Of a DNA stretch of 62,000 bases, positions 33,291 to 43,849 are shown piece after piece. Below the pieces are notes generated by a model. That model worked only from the letters and a program-made list of their open reading frames with translations, was not told the DNA's origin and ran no database searches. The translations under genes were made by a program, and so were the position numbers. Source of the DNA: Adiantum capillus-veneris (taxonomy: Eukaryota > Streptophyta > Polypodiopsida > Polypodiales > Pteridaceae); NCBI GenBank assembly GCA_014529385.2, contig CM043944.1:61273248-61335247 (forward strand). Reading direction: 5' to 3'. The first letter of the stretch is position 1. Every line of letters begins with the position of its first letter.

Positions 33291-33869
33291 TTTCTTAAAA
33301 TGTTGGTCTTTTTGTGCAAAGAATGCTTTGTGCTAGTGCCCTAAGCCCTGCTAACTAGTTTTCAACTTAAAAAGTCATCAGTTTAGCTAAAAAGCCCCCT
33401 TATAGGCATTTCAGTCTCCGAAGTCGTCTTTTTGCCTTGGAGTTGAATTTCTTCAACTTTTCTTCTTGAGAGTTGCATTTCCAGCTCATTGGATATGTTG
33501 TGAAGACATCCAGTTGGTTGGACTTGACTTTGGCTCCCCGTTCTCCATCTTTCTCCATTTGGTTGCCCGAAAGCATCTTTTTCACCATCGGTATGTGAAT
33601 CAGCTTTCTTTTGGGTTTTGCTTGCAACCATAAGTCATCCATGTATAGTTGAAACTGCTCGTGAAGTTTCATCTCATTCGGTCGTCAATTTCAGCCGTTA
33701 TGCCAAAATGACGCTTTGTGTGTCCGCAGCCGAATCGGTTGTTCCGACCTACTTTTGGTGATCCAAACCCGGAGATACTCCAAGGTTGCATTGCCCTCGA
33801 TGTTGTTAAGCTTCCTGAGAAGTTTTGTGTCGTTCCGACAACTTTTTTCTGTTTGCCTCTTGCAGGCTC

Positions 33870-34892
33870 TGTTGACCTAGGGTTTTTCTAGTCGTTCTTT
33901 CTCGAGCTTTGAGTGCTAGAAACTCATCTCCTATACTAGGGTAACCCACCTCTAAGTTCTTGCAAGGTTTGGTTAGGCGGTTGTGCCCCTACCTAGCGTT
34001 CTTCCCCATTCCCCGTCTGCTCTTGTTTCTTGGTTTTGGTGAGTTTTCGCGACAAAAGTTAACAATAAGCATCAAAAGCTTATGGCAACGAGTCTACCTC
34101 TCATGTCTGGTGTCCTCTGAGCTCTCGTAGCAGTCGTAGAAGGTGGTAGAAGGTCGGATGCTCCTGTGTGCTCTTTGCTTTCTCCAAGAAGGTAATAGTG
34201 GAAATGAGCTTGAAAGTGATGTGAAAAATACTTAACTTCGGACTTCTCGGATCACTTGTTACCAAATTTGACATGTGCTCCTATCTCGTCGTGAAATGCA
34301 CTTTAGGATTTGAAATTTCTCAATTTGGACTCCGTTTGACCTGTTTCTGAGAAATCTGTCCACTTTGCCAAAATTCTGTCATTTCGGGCTTCCCGCAACT
34401 TTTTCAGAATTGTACCCAATTTTTATCCTGGGTTGCCCTTGTCATTAGGACCATCACCGTCTATTCTTTTCTTTTTTCCGATCTCATTTCACCTGCTTTT
34501 TAATTTTTCTTTTATTTTTATTAAGAAAATCATAAAAAATAAAGGAAAATATCAAATTGAAGCCAAAAAATTCCAAACATACATGATAAATAGCTGGTAA
34601 CCCTGTGTATATGAATATACACTTCCTTGTGATTTCTGGACTTGGATTACCACTTTTTTCCACTTTTTAGCTCCAAAAACACTCTTATTTAGTGATATTT
34701 ACACACCTAGAGACCCAAATTCATCATTTGATCTCTTCTTGTTGCAAAACAAGGTATATAAGGGCATAAATATTATCAATATCCGCAATCAAACATAAAA
34801 AATTGCAAAATCATGTAAGACACTGCCCTTGTAATATAATTTTTGTTTTTCTTTGTTTTTTCCGCTTGTAGCTGCTTTGTAGCTCCTGTATA
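33870..34892 (-). repeat. LTR-like region B between the pol ORF and palindrome leader
   Basis: It lies directly left of a hairpin and polypurine tract and has a TATA-like CCTTATATACC on minus (about 34752-34762). It is homologous to 60.25-61.11 kb (phrases GAGTCTACCTCTCATG / GTGAGCCTACCTCTCATG, CCAAATTTGACATGTGCTCC, TCTCAATTTGGACTCCGTTTG). Its boundaries are not the usual TG...CA: after the purine tract it starts TATACAGG, and TGTTGACC at 33870 is only a candidate far end. It could be an LTR with unusual ends or an internal module. Confidence 0.5.
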
Positions 34893-34925
34893 CCTCCCCC
34901 CCTCCTAATCTGAGTCCTCCCGGAC
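34893..34925 (-). other. Polypurine tract with upstream hairpin, element B
   Basis: On minus, a hairpin GTCC-GGGA-GGAC (34914-34925) precedes AGGAGGGGGGAGG (34893-34906), followed by TATACAGG. Confidence 0.75.
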
Positions 34926-34927
34926 GA

Positions 34928-37900
34928 CTATGAAGTGTCTGTGGGTGAAGCATTGTAGTTGTTTTGGTCATAAGTTCCCAATGTAATTGTAGAGCGACGA
35001 TACAACATTCTTTCTAATAAAGCTGCTCTTTGTTTGATTGATGGATTGGTGGTCGGGTTTTGGGTTGGTTTTGGCAATTTGGTAGTAGAATCAGTAGATG
35101 GATTCTTCATTACCTTGTTGTCTTTTTTTACAATCCAAATCTGCTTCCGCTTTGCTTGTGCTTGCCACAAACTCTTTGCGACCCAAACCTGCTTTGTTCT
35201 GTGTGTTGATTTCCTCGCCTTGAAATACCTAGGAGTTTCCGTTGATTGTATTGAAGGGAGTTCCTGTTTACAAATCTTTGGGATCCAAATTTGCTTGCTA
35301 TAGCTTTGTGCCGTCATGAACTTCTTTGGAATCCAGATCTGTTTCACTGTCCCTGATTGTCGGGGATCACTCTGTTGTCTGGTATTGAAGACTCTGTTTT
35401 CCACCTTTGTGTTCTCTGGCACAGCCTTTTTTGGTCTCCATACCAACTTTGACTCCGTTTTTTTCCAAGGTTGAGCTGTTAGATTGTTGCTTGTCTTCCT
35501 TATCCAATGTGTAGAGTTCCTCGTCGACGAGCAATCCGGTTGTATAGAAACTTTTGGTTGCCCTTGCTCCTTCTTTTTCTCTGGTTGTTGTTTATCTTTG
35601 TCTTTGGATTCGTCCTTTGGAGTTGGCTCTTCTCCTTTGGTGAACTTAACTGCTTGACTTTCACCTTCGTATTTGATAAGCACTGATTTAGAACTCCAGT
35701 CAATCATTGCATTATATTGCTTCTGCCATGGTTGTCCTAGCAATAATGGATGCTGTGTAGCTTGGTCTTCAACCACGTAAAACATATGAGGATACACATA
35801 TTGGTTAATCTGTATATGTAAAACTGTGCATCCGACAGTTTTGATTGAATTCTCAGAGTAACTCTTTAACTCTTGCTTGGCAGTTTGTAGTTTAGTGTCA
35901 TTTGTCAATTGTCTATACAAACTGAGAGAAAGTAGGTTAGCTTGAGCTCCTGAATCCAATAGTGCTCTGGCTTTGATTTGGTTGGTTCCGACTTTGCATT
36001 CAATGATGGGTTCTTCTTTGTCTTCATCCATTTCTGTTATACTGACTGCGTTTATTTGTATTGCTCCTTCATTGCGCTGTTTCTGACGCAATAGTCTTCT
36101 TTTCTCCTTTTTTTCCTTCGCCTCGGCTTGCGCTTCCTCTACAATCTTTTTCTTTTTTTGGACACGCAGCTTTTCTTGATGTATTTTGAGAAGCATGTCT
36201 TGTGTTAGCGGCAACAGATACTTTTTCACTCTGCATCCACTAATCCAATTGGGCATTTCTTCTCCGTCTAATGTAGCAAGCTTGACGGCTCCACTTGGTG
36301 ATAGATCTTTAATCACCAGAGGTCCCATCCCTCGCTTTTTAAGCTTCTTAGCATGCTGTTTCAGAGTGTAAACTAGGACATAGTCCCCAACTTTAAACTC
36401 TTTAGTCCGCACATGCTTATCAAAAAATTCCTTTTGTCGCCTTTTTTGAGCGTAGATGGAAGCTACTGCTTTTAGGCGAAGCTCATCTAGCTTTTCCAGG
36501 TCATCTATTCTATCAGAGAGCTCGTGCCCTGTCCACTCTAGATCCTTAGCCACCCTTAAGGTTGAAATCAAGAATTCTATTGGCAAGATAGCATTTAGCC
36601 CAAAAACCATGTTATATGGGGTCGTTCCTATGGATGTTTTATATGCTACCCTATATGCCCATAATGTTGAATGTAACTTTTGGTCCCAGTCAGTTCTCGA
36701 CTCAGATACAATCTTCGTAAGGACCGTGCATATGGTTTTGTTTGTTGCTTCAGCTTGTCCGTTTGCTTGTGGATGATACGGGGCTGATTTCCTATGGATT
36801 ACCATGAATTCATCTAGAAGGATCTCTATCACTTCATTTATGAAATGTGTGCCTCGATCACTCACAATTTCTATTGGCAATCCATATCGTACAAAGACGT
36901 ATTCATATAGAAATTGTGCCGTGGTCCTGGCATCTGCTTTTTGAGTTGCCTTTGCTTCGACCCACTTTGTTAGATAGTCTGTAGCCACAATGATGTATTG
37001 TGCATGAGTCTTATATGCAGGAGGTGAAATGGGTCCGACATAATCAATCCCCCATTTTGCAAAAGCTCTTGCCCCCATCATTGGTCTAAGCGGCATATCA
37101 TCTCTTTTAATTGGTACTTTGGTCCGCTGACAGTCATCACACCGTTTAACGTATTCCTCAGCGTCCATATGTAATGTTGGCCACCATATTCCTGCGGCTA
37201 AGACAAGTTTTGTTGTCTTATCACCTGAGAAATGGCCTCCACCTACTCCTCCATGAGCTTGCTCTAGGATTATCACATACTCAGACTCTGATGCGCAAAT
37301 CCTAAGCTGGTTGTCTTTACCTCTCTTATAGAGTTGATCTCCTATTAAAGCGTAATCTCTAGCTTCTGTCTCTACAGATTTCTGACGAGCTTTTGACGTT
37401 CCTTCTGGGAAAGTTCTATTTGTGAGATATTCAACAATATACTGACTCCATTCTGGAGCGATCATTATCTGATATAATGTCGAATACTCGGTTGGCGGTT
37501 TTGATGAACATACAATACATATAGTGACATATTCATGTACGCTTTCTTTCATTCCTGGCCAATAGACTCCCAATTGTAACAAATTCCTATATGTGTTCCT
37601 TCTTGAACAATGAAATGCACATTCCTGAACATGTGCTTCGCGCAGATATATATTATATTCCTCAGGGTTGATGCATAGTCGTAAAACATGATCATTTCCC
37701 AATTGATACAACCTTCCTGCAATCAATTGAAGATTCTTGGATTGCTGAATAGCAATATGTTTCAGGTTGTATTCTCTTCTATCGAACTTTCCTCCATAGG
37801 TTAATAGGTTAACGACATTTTGAGACCACTTAGGTATCATTTCTATGTTGAACAAGTACGCGTCTGGCATGTCGTCATCTACTCCTATAGGGTCTTCTCC

Positions 37901-39970
37901 ATTCGTCAATCGCGAAAGATGATCAGCTCTAAGATGTGTTTTTCCTTTCTTTACTACTACCGTGAAGCCGAATTCCAGTAAGATAATGAACCATCTCACT
38001 ATTCTCCCGGTATTGCATGGTTTATTCACTAGGTAGAGCAAGGCTTGGTGATCCGTAAAAAACACAAACTTGTTGGCTAGAAGATAATGCCAAAATTTCT
38101 TCACAGCATAGATCATTCCTAATCCTTCTCGCTCTGTTGTGGTGTAATTCTTCTCTGCATGGTTGAGCTGTCGACTGGCGTAACAGATAAGAAAATCCAT
38201 GTTTCCTTCTTCTGGCTGAGCCAGAATGCATCCTATTGCATATGCCGAAGCATCTATGTGCACATGGAATATCTTCTCCCAATCTGGTGATTTCAAGACT
38301 GGAGCAGTAATGAGTGCCTCTTTCAATTTCTTGAATGATTCCTCACACTCCTCTGTCCATTCAAAGTTCACTATTAGCTTGTAAAGTGGTTGGCCTATTA
38401 TAGCGTACATGTAAATGAATCGTCTATAATATCCGCAATGTCCCATAAAGCTCTGTACTTGTTTCGCATTGGTTGGTCTAGGCATATCCACTATAACTTT
38501 TATCTTCTCTAAATCCGTGGATATTCCGTTTTGTGAGACAATATGTCCCAGAATTCTGCCCTGTCGGACCATAAACACACATTTCTCAGGATTGAGACAA
38601 ATGCGATATGTCCCACATTTCTCAAATACTTTTCTTAGGTGTTCTAGATGCTCATCTCTCAGTAGAGAATGTACACATAAGTCATCCATGTAGATTTCTA
38701 GAAACAGCCTTAAGTATGCTTTGAAAGCATGCGTCATCAGCCTCTGGAAGGTTGCGGGAGCATTGGTTAGACCAAAAGGCATAACTCGATAAGCATAAAT
38801 TCCCCACTCCGTTGCAAAAGCTGTTTTATGTTGATCTTCTGGTGCTATGGCTAGCTGGTTATATCCTGAAAAACCATCAAGAAAGGAGTATGCTGTTTTC
38901 CCTGATACACGCTCTAGAACATGATCAGTTATCGGCAGGGGATAATTGTCCCTGATTGTTGCAGCATTCACTTTCTTTAAGTTGACACACACTCGGAGTT
39001 TTTCGTTCTTCTTAGGTACTACCACAATCGGAGATACCCAATCGGTGTGTTCAATCTCGTATATGAATTCAGCTTCCATTAGCTTATCTATCTCTTCCTT
39101 GATTCGCTTAGCAAAAGTATCATTATATGTGTATGGTCTCTGTCTGCTAAGCTTTGCGTCTTGTTTCAGTGGGATTGAGTGTTGGCATATCGATGGGTCA
39201 ACTCCCTTTAAGTCCTTATAAGACCATGCAAACACATCCCTGTACTCTCTGAGAAGACTCAAAAGTCTCTCTTCCTCGCTTGGAGACAAATCTGTGGCTA
39301 TGTACACCAATCTAGGCGTCTCACCTGGAGCTGCTAAATCAACTTTTTTTGCATCCTCCGGTCCGTCATAAGATTCGTTCTCCTTTCTCTCTCGAATAGG
39401 TGGGGTTAATACCACCTTCCTATCCTCTATTGTGAATTTCCTATAGTGAGAGGGAACATCCATGTTTTCCTTGATTTTGACGTTTTCGTCCTCTCCACTC
39501 TCAATTTCTGTCGTCCAAACTTCCTTCAGAGTTTTCTTGAGCTCTCTGTACTTGTTTCTACGTTCTAACTTGGACTCCGTGTATTCTCTGTTGCGCTTGT
39601 TCTTTTCTGATTTTTCTGTTTCAGTTTTCGTTCCATTATTTTGAACTTGATTTCTTGAGCCTCTTTTGTCTTTTCGTAAGCTCTTTTGATCACTGCCTCT
39701 CATTCTTCCAGAAATCTTATCCTTAACACAATCTTCAGCCTTTACTAGCATTAGGAATTGATTTTTTCCTCTTATTCTAGGCATCGGATTGGTTCTAACC
39801 CCTTTTGTTTTTCTCTTTGCTCTATAGCGTTTCTGGCGTTGTTTAGTTTGGTTCGGAAAATCATAAAATCGGACATCCATTATAGTTTCTTCGTTTTCGC
39901 TTGAATTGTCCGTTGACTCGTTGTCTGCTTCATTTCCCCACTCTGGATGATTGGGAATGTCGTGAAACAC
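34928..39970 (-). CDS. pol: Ty3 Pol: RT, RNase H, duplicated zinc module, integrase, C-terminal protease, Trp tail
   Basis: 1,680 codons without a stop; the frame stays open to the junction near 40065, so the N-terminus is lost and residue 1 (a GTG) is not the true start. Order: charged linker (1-210); LVYIATDLSPSEEERLLSLL and DVFAWSYKDLKGVDP, typical of Athila/Tat elements; RT about 265-475 with FLDGFSGYNQ and YMDD (427-430); RNase H about 565-690 (HIDAS, TTTERE, FTDHQAL, ADHLSRL); zinc module HX6HX30CX2C at 780-821 and again at 906-947; integrase core D976, D1038, E1074 (exact DD35E); a Lys-rich bridge; a retropepsin-like domain about 1325-1430 (LLDSGAQANLL, PLLLGQPW..QYNAMIDW); then Trp motifs WRPK, WIPK, WIPK, WVAK, WIVK (1511-1615). 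Every catalytic residue checked is present. Confidence 0.95.
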   Translation of the reverse strand: MFHDIPNHPEWGNEADNESTDNSSENEETIMDVRFYDFPNQTKQRQKRYRAKRKTKGVRTNPMPRIRGKNQFLMLVKAEDCVKDKISGRMRGSDQKSLRKDKRGSRNQVQNNGTKTETEKSEKNKRNREYTESKLERRNKYRELKKTLKEVWTTEIESGEDENVKIKENMDVPSHYRKFTIEDRKVVLTPPIRERKENESYDGPEDAKKVDLAAPGETPRLVYIATDLSPSEEERLLSLLREYRDVFAWSYKDLKGVDPSICQHSIPLKQDAKLSRQRPYTYNDTFAKRIKEEIDKLMEAEFIYEIEHTDWVSPIVVVPKKNEKLRVCVNLKKVNAATIRDNYPLPITDHVLERVSGKTAYSFLDGFSGYNQLAIAPEDQHKTAFATEWGIYAYRVMPFGLTNAPATFQRLMTHAFKAYLRLFLEIYMDDLCVHSLLRDEHLEHLRKVFEKCGTYRICLNPEKCVFMVRQGRILGHIVSQNGISTDLEKIKVIVDMPRPTNAKQVQSFMGHCGYYRRFIYMYAIIGQPLYKLIVNFEWTEECEESFKKLKEALITAPVLKSPDWEKIFHVHIDASAYAIGCILAQPEEGNMDFLICYASRQLNHAEKNYTTTEREGLGMIYAVKKFWHYLLANKFVFFTDHQALLYLVNKPCNTGRIVRWFIILLEFGFTVVVKKGKTHLRADHLSRLTNGEDPIGVDDDMPDAYLFNIEMIPKWSQNVVNLLTYGGKFDRREYNLKHIAIQQSKNLQLIAGRLYQLGNDHVLRLCINPEEYNIYLREAHVQECAFHCSRRNTYRNLLQLGVYWPGMKESVHEYVTICIVCSSKPPTEYSTLYQIMIAPEWSQYIVEYLTNRTFPEGTSKARQKSVETEARDYALIGDQLYKRGKDNQLRICASESEYVIILEQAHGGVGGGHFSGDKTTKLVLAAGIWWPTLHMDAEEYVKRCDDCQRTKVPIKRDDMPLRPMMGARAFAKWGIDYVGPISPPAYKTHAQYIIVATDYLTKWVEAKATQKADARTTAQFLYEYVFVRYGLPIEIVSDRGTHFINEVIEILLDEFMVIHRKSAPYHPQANGQAEATNKTICTVLTKIVSESRTDWDQKLHSTLWAYRVAYKTSIGTTPYNMVFGLNAILPIEFLISTLRVAKDLEWTGHELSDRIDDLEKLDELRLKAVASIYAQKRRQKEFFDKHVRTKEFKVGDYVLVYTLKQHAKKLKKRGMGPLVIKDLSPSGAVKLATLDGEEMPNWISGCRVKKYLLPLTQDMLLKIHQEKLRVQKKKKIVEEAQAEAKEKKEKRRLLRQKQRNEGAIQINAVSITEMDEDKEEPIIECKVGTNQIKARALLDSGAQANLLSLSLYRQLTNDTKLQTAKQELKSYSENSIKTVGCTVLHIQINQYVYPHMFYVVEDQATQHPLLLGQPWQKQYNAMIDWSSKSVLIKYEGESQAVKFTKGEEPTPKDESKDKDKQQPEKKKEQGQPKVSIQPDCSSTRNSTHWIRKTSNNLTAQPWKKTESKLVWRPKKAVPENTKVENRVFNTRQQSDPRQSGTVKQIWIPKKFMTAQSYSKQIWIPKICKQELPSIQSTETPRYFKARKSTHRTKQVWVAKSLWQAQAKRKQIWIVKKDNKVMKNPSTDSTTKLPKPTQNPTTNPSIKQRAALLERMLYRRSTITLGTYDQNNYNASPTDTS

Positions 39971-40064
39971 CTCTTCTTCATCTTCCTTTTCCAGTGTATC
40001 GTTCTTTTCAGTTTCTTTTTCAAGTACAGTAATAGGATCCTCTTTAGGAAAATCCTGTACTCAC

Positions 40065-41365
40065 TAGTCCACTGCACAACCGCACTTACTAGCATACCCT
40101 TCAACCACCACTCACATACCTCCATGAAAGCTTGGACACCACCTCAAAATCTGAACCATCTGTCACAGAGTGCACCTGCTACACTGGAAGCACCTCTATC
40201 TTTGTCTCCACACTCACCTCCGCATATGCCATGCACTCAATTCCAGCATAATTGAGCTCTTCATCTACTAGTCCTTCAAGATCAATTAGAACTACATGCT
40301 TATCAGCTTCAACCACCTGCTCTATTGCTACATCATTCTCCACTACCATAGGCAAGGTTGCTCCATCCTTCTCGAAAAACTCCGCACTTGTTGCACCACC
40401 AATGCACATTCCACCACCACTTTCAACAGGGACATTAACATGCCACCACACATCACCTTCACCCGCATATATCATCACCCGTAGTCCTGGACTGCCCCAC
40501 TTGGTCTTCATCAGGCATCTCGGCTTGCACTTCATCCTACTCCTTGAGCACATTCACACTGCCTCTCCATTCACATGCAAGAGGTCAAACTCATCATACT
40601 TGGATTGAGATGACTCAATCTCCCAACTTGTGTCGGCATCCATAGAGTTGCTATCACTCGACTCAACCTCTTCCTCTATCTCAAGCTCCATAATCTCCTC
40701 TAGCTTCACCACTTTGACCTCACCTACAAACCATACTCTTTCACCTTTACCACACTTCAATGGAGTCTCAGAAGCCACACTTGAGCTTGGTAGAACATCC
40801 TGTGCCCGATCTAGAACCACCTGCACTTCCTCCACAATTGGAGCCGCTCTAGCTGGAATCCTTGGCATAGGGATCACCCTGTCTCTCTATAGCCAGAGAC
40901 CCTTGGTTCTTCTCACACAAGTAGAACTCTTTGCATTACCTATGGCTCAACTACCACTGTATCACACTACCTTGGCACCACTGCACTTGGCAAACCCCGT
41001 CTAGCTTTGTGCTTCTTCAAAATATTTTTGGTTCGCCCTTTTGCTAGACCTATCACTTCTTCATATGACACCGGGCCATCTATCTCACCTTGTCGCACAC
41101 TTCCTCATGTAGGCAATCCATGAATTTACTCAATTTTAAAACATTGTCATTCTCAGCAGCAGCTACCTTCATTAGCCATCCTCAAAGGGCTTGGAACCCC
41201 CATGTGAATGCTTGAAAATACTCTTCCAAGATCTACTTCAAACTGTCCAGCTTTCGCTTCATTTCATCCAGTTACGCATGCGCTGCAAATCTACTCCAAA
41301 AAGCCACCACTAGGGCTTCACAATCAAACTTTTCTTCATCTAGTAGATGATCATACCATAGCCTT
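40065..41365 (-). pseudogene. Family F copy 1: gag-like element body, truncated and broken
   Basis: Several broken minus frames: LWYDHLLDEEKFDCEAL near 41.3 kb corresponds to the gag block LWFDGLRDEEKSDCEAL of copy 2. IPMPRIPARAAPIVEE (40554-40877) and VVLIDLEGLVDEELNYAGIE (40179-40553) match copy 2, and EVCEWWLKGM (near 40.1 kb) matches copies 2 and 3. The 3' end is missing: homology stops at about 40065, where the pol frame begins. No RT, protease or integrase. The gag identity rests on one motif block; the rest is an unknown acidic protein. Confidence 0.68.
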
Positions 41366-41369
41366 GTTG

Positions 41370-41581
41370 GAGAGGGGGAATGGGGAAACACACCAGGCTA
41401 AAAAACAAAGGCCTCTCTATAGCTCAGGGTATCCACAACACCCCTATCCTCTCAGAAAACACCTTCAAAAACACAGTTTACACTAGCAGACCACCACATG
41501 CTCACTTTCTAATGCTTACAACACTCCACAAGACCACCACACACCACACACCTACTGCCACAGCCCGTCTCCACCTTGTCA

Positions 41582-41624
<43 letters not shown>

Positions 41625-43815
41625 CCACTCAATATCAATCTCTCACACAAAGCACCATCGGTCCGAGGGGCACACACATCCATGATGCTGGTACCACAGG
41701 GAAACACAAGAGCAGGAAAAGGAGAAGGGGGGAAGGGGAAACAACAGCAAAATCAAGGCAATAGTGGTTTGATTATACGTCTAGAGGCATGTACAAAGCT
41801 TGCAATGCCATCACAATGGCCATTTTCAAGAGAAATTATAAAGGGGGTTGACAAGCACACTTCTCTGACTGTCAAGAAACTCCACTCTGTAGGCTTCAAA
41901 CAGAACCAAAAAGCCCATCATTTGATTAAAATTTTACTTTTTATATGGGGAGGTCTTCAACTTTGGAAACTGCCCTCTAATTGGTCCATCTGGCACCTTA
42001 ATTTGGCATCTTTAGAAGGAAGGAGCCGCCTTATATCTGCTCTCTAGGTGCTCTCTTGAACTTGGGGGTGGGGGGGGGTGCATTGGCTTGAGAGAGTGGT
42101 GCACTAGTGATGTCACTAGTGCCCCTTGGCTTTTTTTTTGTGGAATTTGTTGATTTTTATTCTCCTTTATTTTCCCCTTTGGATTGCCTTTGATTTAGCT
42201 CATCTTTGGCCGGCTTTGGCCTTTGGTCTTCTCTTTGACCGTGGCCCTTGGACTTCCCTTTCCTTTGCACCCTTCGGGGCTATCCTTTGCTCACCTTTGC
42301 CTTTAAACTTTCTCTCTCTCCTACTCTCTCACAAGAACCACTTGCTTTGACTTTGATTGGCTTTGATCACCCACTTAATCTGGCCCTTCAACTTGCCTCG
42401 GACTGCCCTTGAAATGGTTCTTTGAGATTGCCCCCTTAGATGGCTTTGAGCTTGGATTTCTCCCTCTCTCTCTCTGGTCCCTTGGACTCACCTTCCCACA
42501 TTCTCTCTCTTTCCTTCTCTTATATGTACCCGTGGATTCCCTCTTTTTCTCCCTCACACCATCTCATACCCTCACTAGCAATGTTGCTAGTGGGGGCAAC
42601 TCCAAGCTCTCAAAACGGGTGGTCTTGGGCTAGTGGAATAGGCCCTTGCATGCTCCTTTCCATGTCATCACCATCACTGGCTCCGCCATAGGACCCTTGC
42701 TTGATGGCTTGTGATCTCACTGCACCCACCAAAACTAGCGATTTCCGCCCACTGCCATGCATGCAGCGCCCGAAAGAGCCGCCCACTAGGCATCGCCATA
42801 GATATGCTCAAGGGAGCTCACTCTCCCTGTTACACAGCAAGGAGGAGTCATGGTACATCTTATAAAGACACCACCAAGTGCTCCATTTTGCGCATTTCGG
42901 ATAGCATCTATGCCAGGTATCATCCACTGGCTCTATGGCCCCTCAAGCCTCTAAAACAACCTCCAACACACAAGTTAAAAATTGTTATTCCCACTACCCT
43001 TCTGAGTCCTGCAATTGCTCACAAGCCGAATGGCTTCATTGTAAAAACCAAACAAGAGCTCCCATTGCCAACCTTCACCCACTTGGGCCTTGCCACCTTT
43101 TAATCCTCCCAAGGCCACAAACTGAGGTTGTCAAAAATAGAAAAAATCACTCGGCACCTTTCCTCGGGCGATTGCTCCTAACTTTGTCCAGCTGTAACTT
43201 GGCACACGAGAATCGAAATGGAGAGCCGTTGATGGCTACTGACTTTACACATTACACACTACTCTTTTGAACCTTGTCAAGCCCTAAATAACGCAAGATG
43301 GCCCAATTCCCAATGTAGTCGGTTGGGCACATAAATGACCCTCAAAAAATCTTCTGATGACCATAACTTGCCGTCTGGAGCTCCGATTAGTAGTCCAAAA
43401 AGATAGGCATGCTCCATAATTCAAGCACTATGCGTCCACCCATTGACATTTTCTCTGGCCACATATCCCTAGTTGACCTATCCGTTCGCAATCTGCAACA
43501 GCTTCCAACTTCAAACTTGAATATCTTGCACTCCTGGGATCCATTTGAAGAGCCATTTGGACTAACTTGCACAACATCTCAAGCACTACATCTTAAGGCA
43601 CAATCATAGCACTTCAAGCACCTTTACATATCATCCTAACTGGACCATCCTTGAGCCTTTTTTGGCCTAGAAAACCGCATCAGGCTTACATTTCCTCTTG
43701 CATCTACTTGCCTAGGTCTTTCACATTGGCTTTAGCACTTTGTCATGCACTTGCTAATACCCATAGCTTAGCATAGACCTCTTTCTTACACAGACCAACT
43801 TTGGTTGCACCATCA
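41370..43815 (-). repeat. Family F LTR shared by copies 1 and 2
   Basis: On minus it starts TGATGGTGCAACC directly after a purine tract (43816-43829), as the plus copy does (TGATGGTGCGACC at 51951). It runs about 2.4 kb to the gag-like region of copy 1. It contains a (CA) tract and the phrase AAAGGCCTCTCTATAGCTCAG, also found at the equivalent place in copy 2. Copy 2's 3' end lies to its right and copy 1's 5' end to its left, so one LTR serves both. The left boundary is approximate. Confidence 0.7.
41584..41623. repeat. (CA)n microsatellite
   Basis: About 40 bp of CA dinucleotides within the F LTR. Confidence 0.95.
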
Positions 43816-43849
43816 TTTCCCACCCCCTAGTTCAACATTTATGTTCAAC
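43816..43849 (-). other. Polypurine tract and hairpin of family F copy 2
   Basis: On minus, a hairpin GTTGAACAT-AA-ATGTTCAAC (43830-43849) is followed by TAGGGGGTGGGAAA and the LTR start TGATGG. The plus-strand copy at 51917-51950 is the same apart from one base. Confidence 0.85.

Larger units (their letters stand above)
31317..33864. repeat. Tandem duplication, unit 2 (2,548 bp)
   Basis: Direct repeat of 28769-31316. The unit boundary creates a chimeric minus frame (31121-31822) that joins the additional ORF to leader sequence with a new C-terminus; this is an artefact of the duplication. Confidence 0.93.

Noticed and set aside
31313-33866. TTTTTTCTGTTTGCCTCTTGCAG at both duplication ends as a plus-strand splice acceptor marking exon duplication
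   Set aside because: The coding sense is minus and no plus-strand exon follows. The resemblance is probably chance, though the shared breakpoint is noted.
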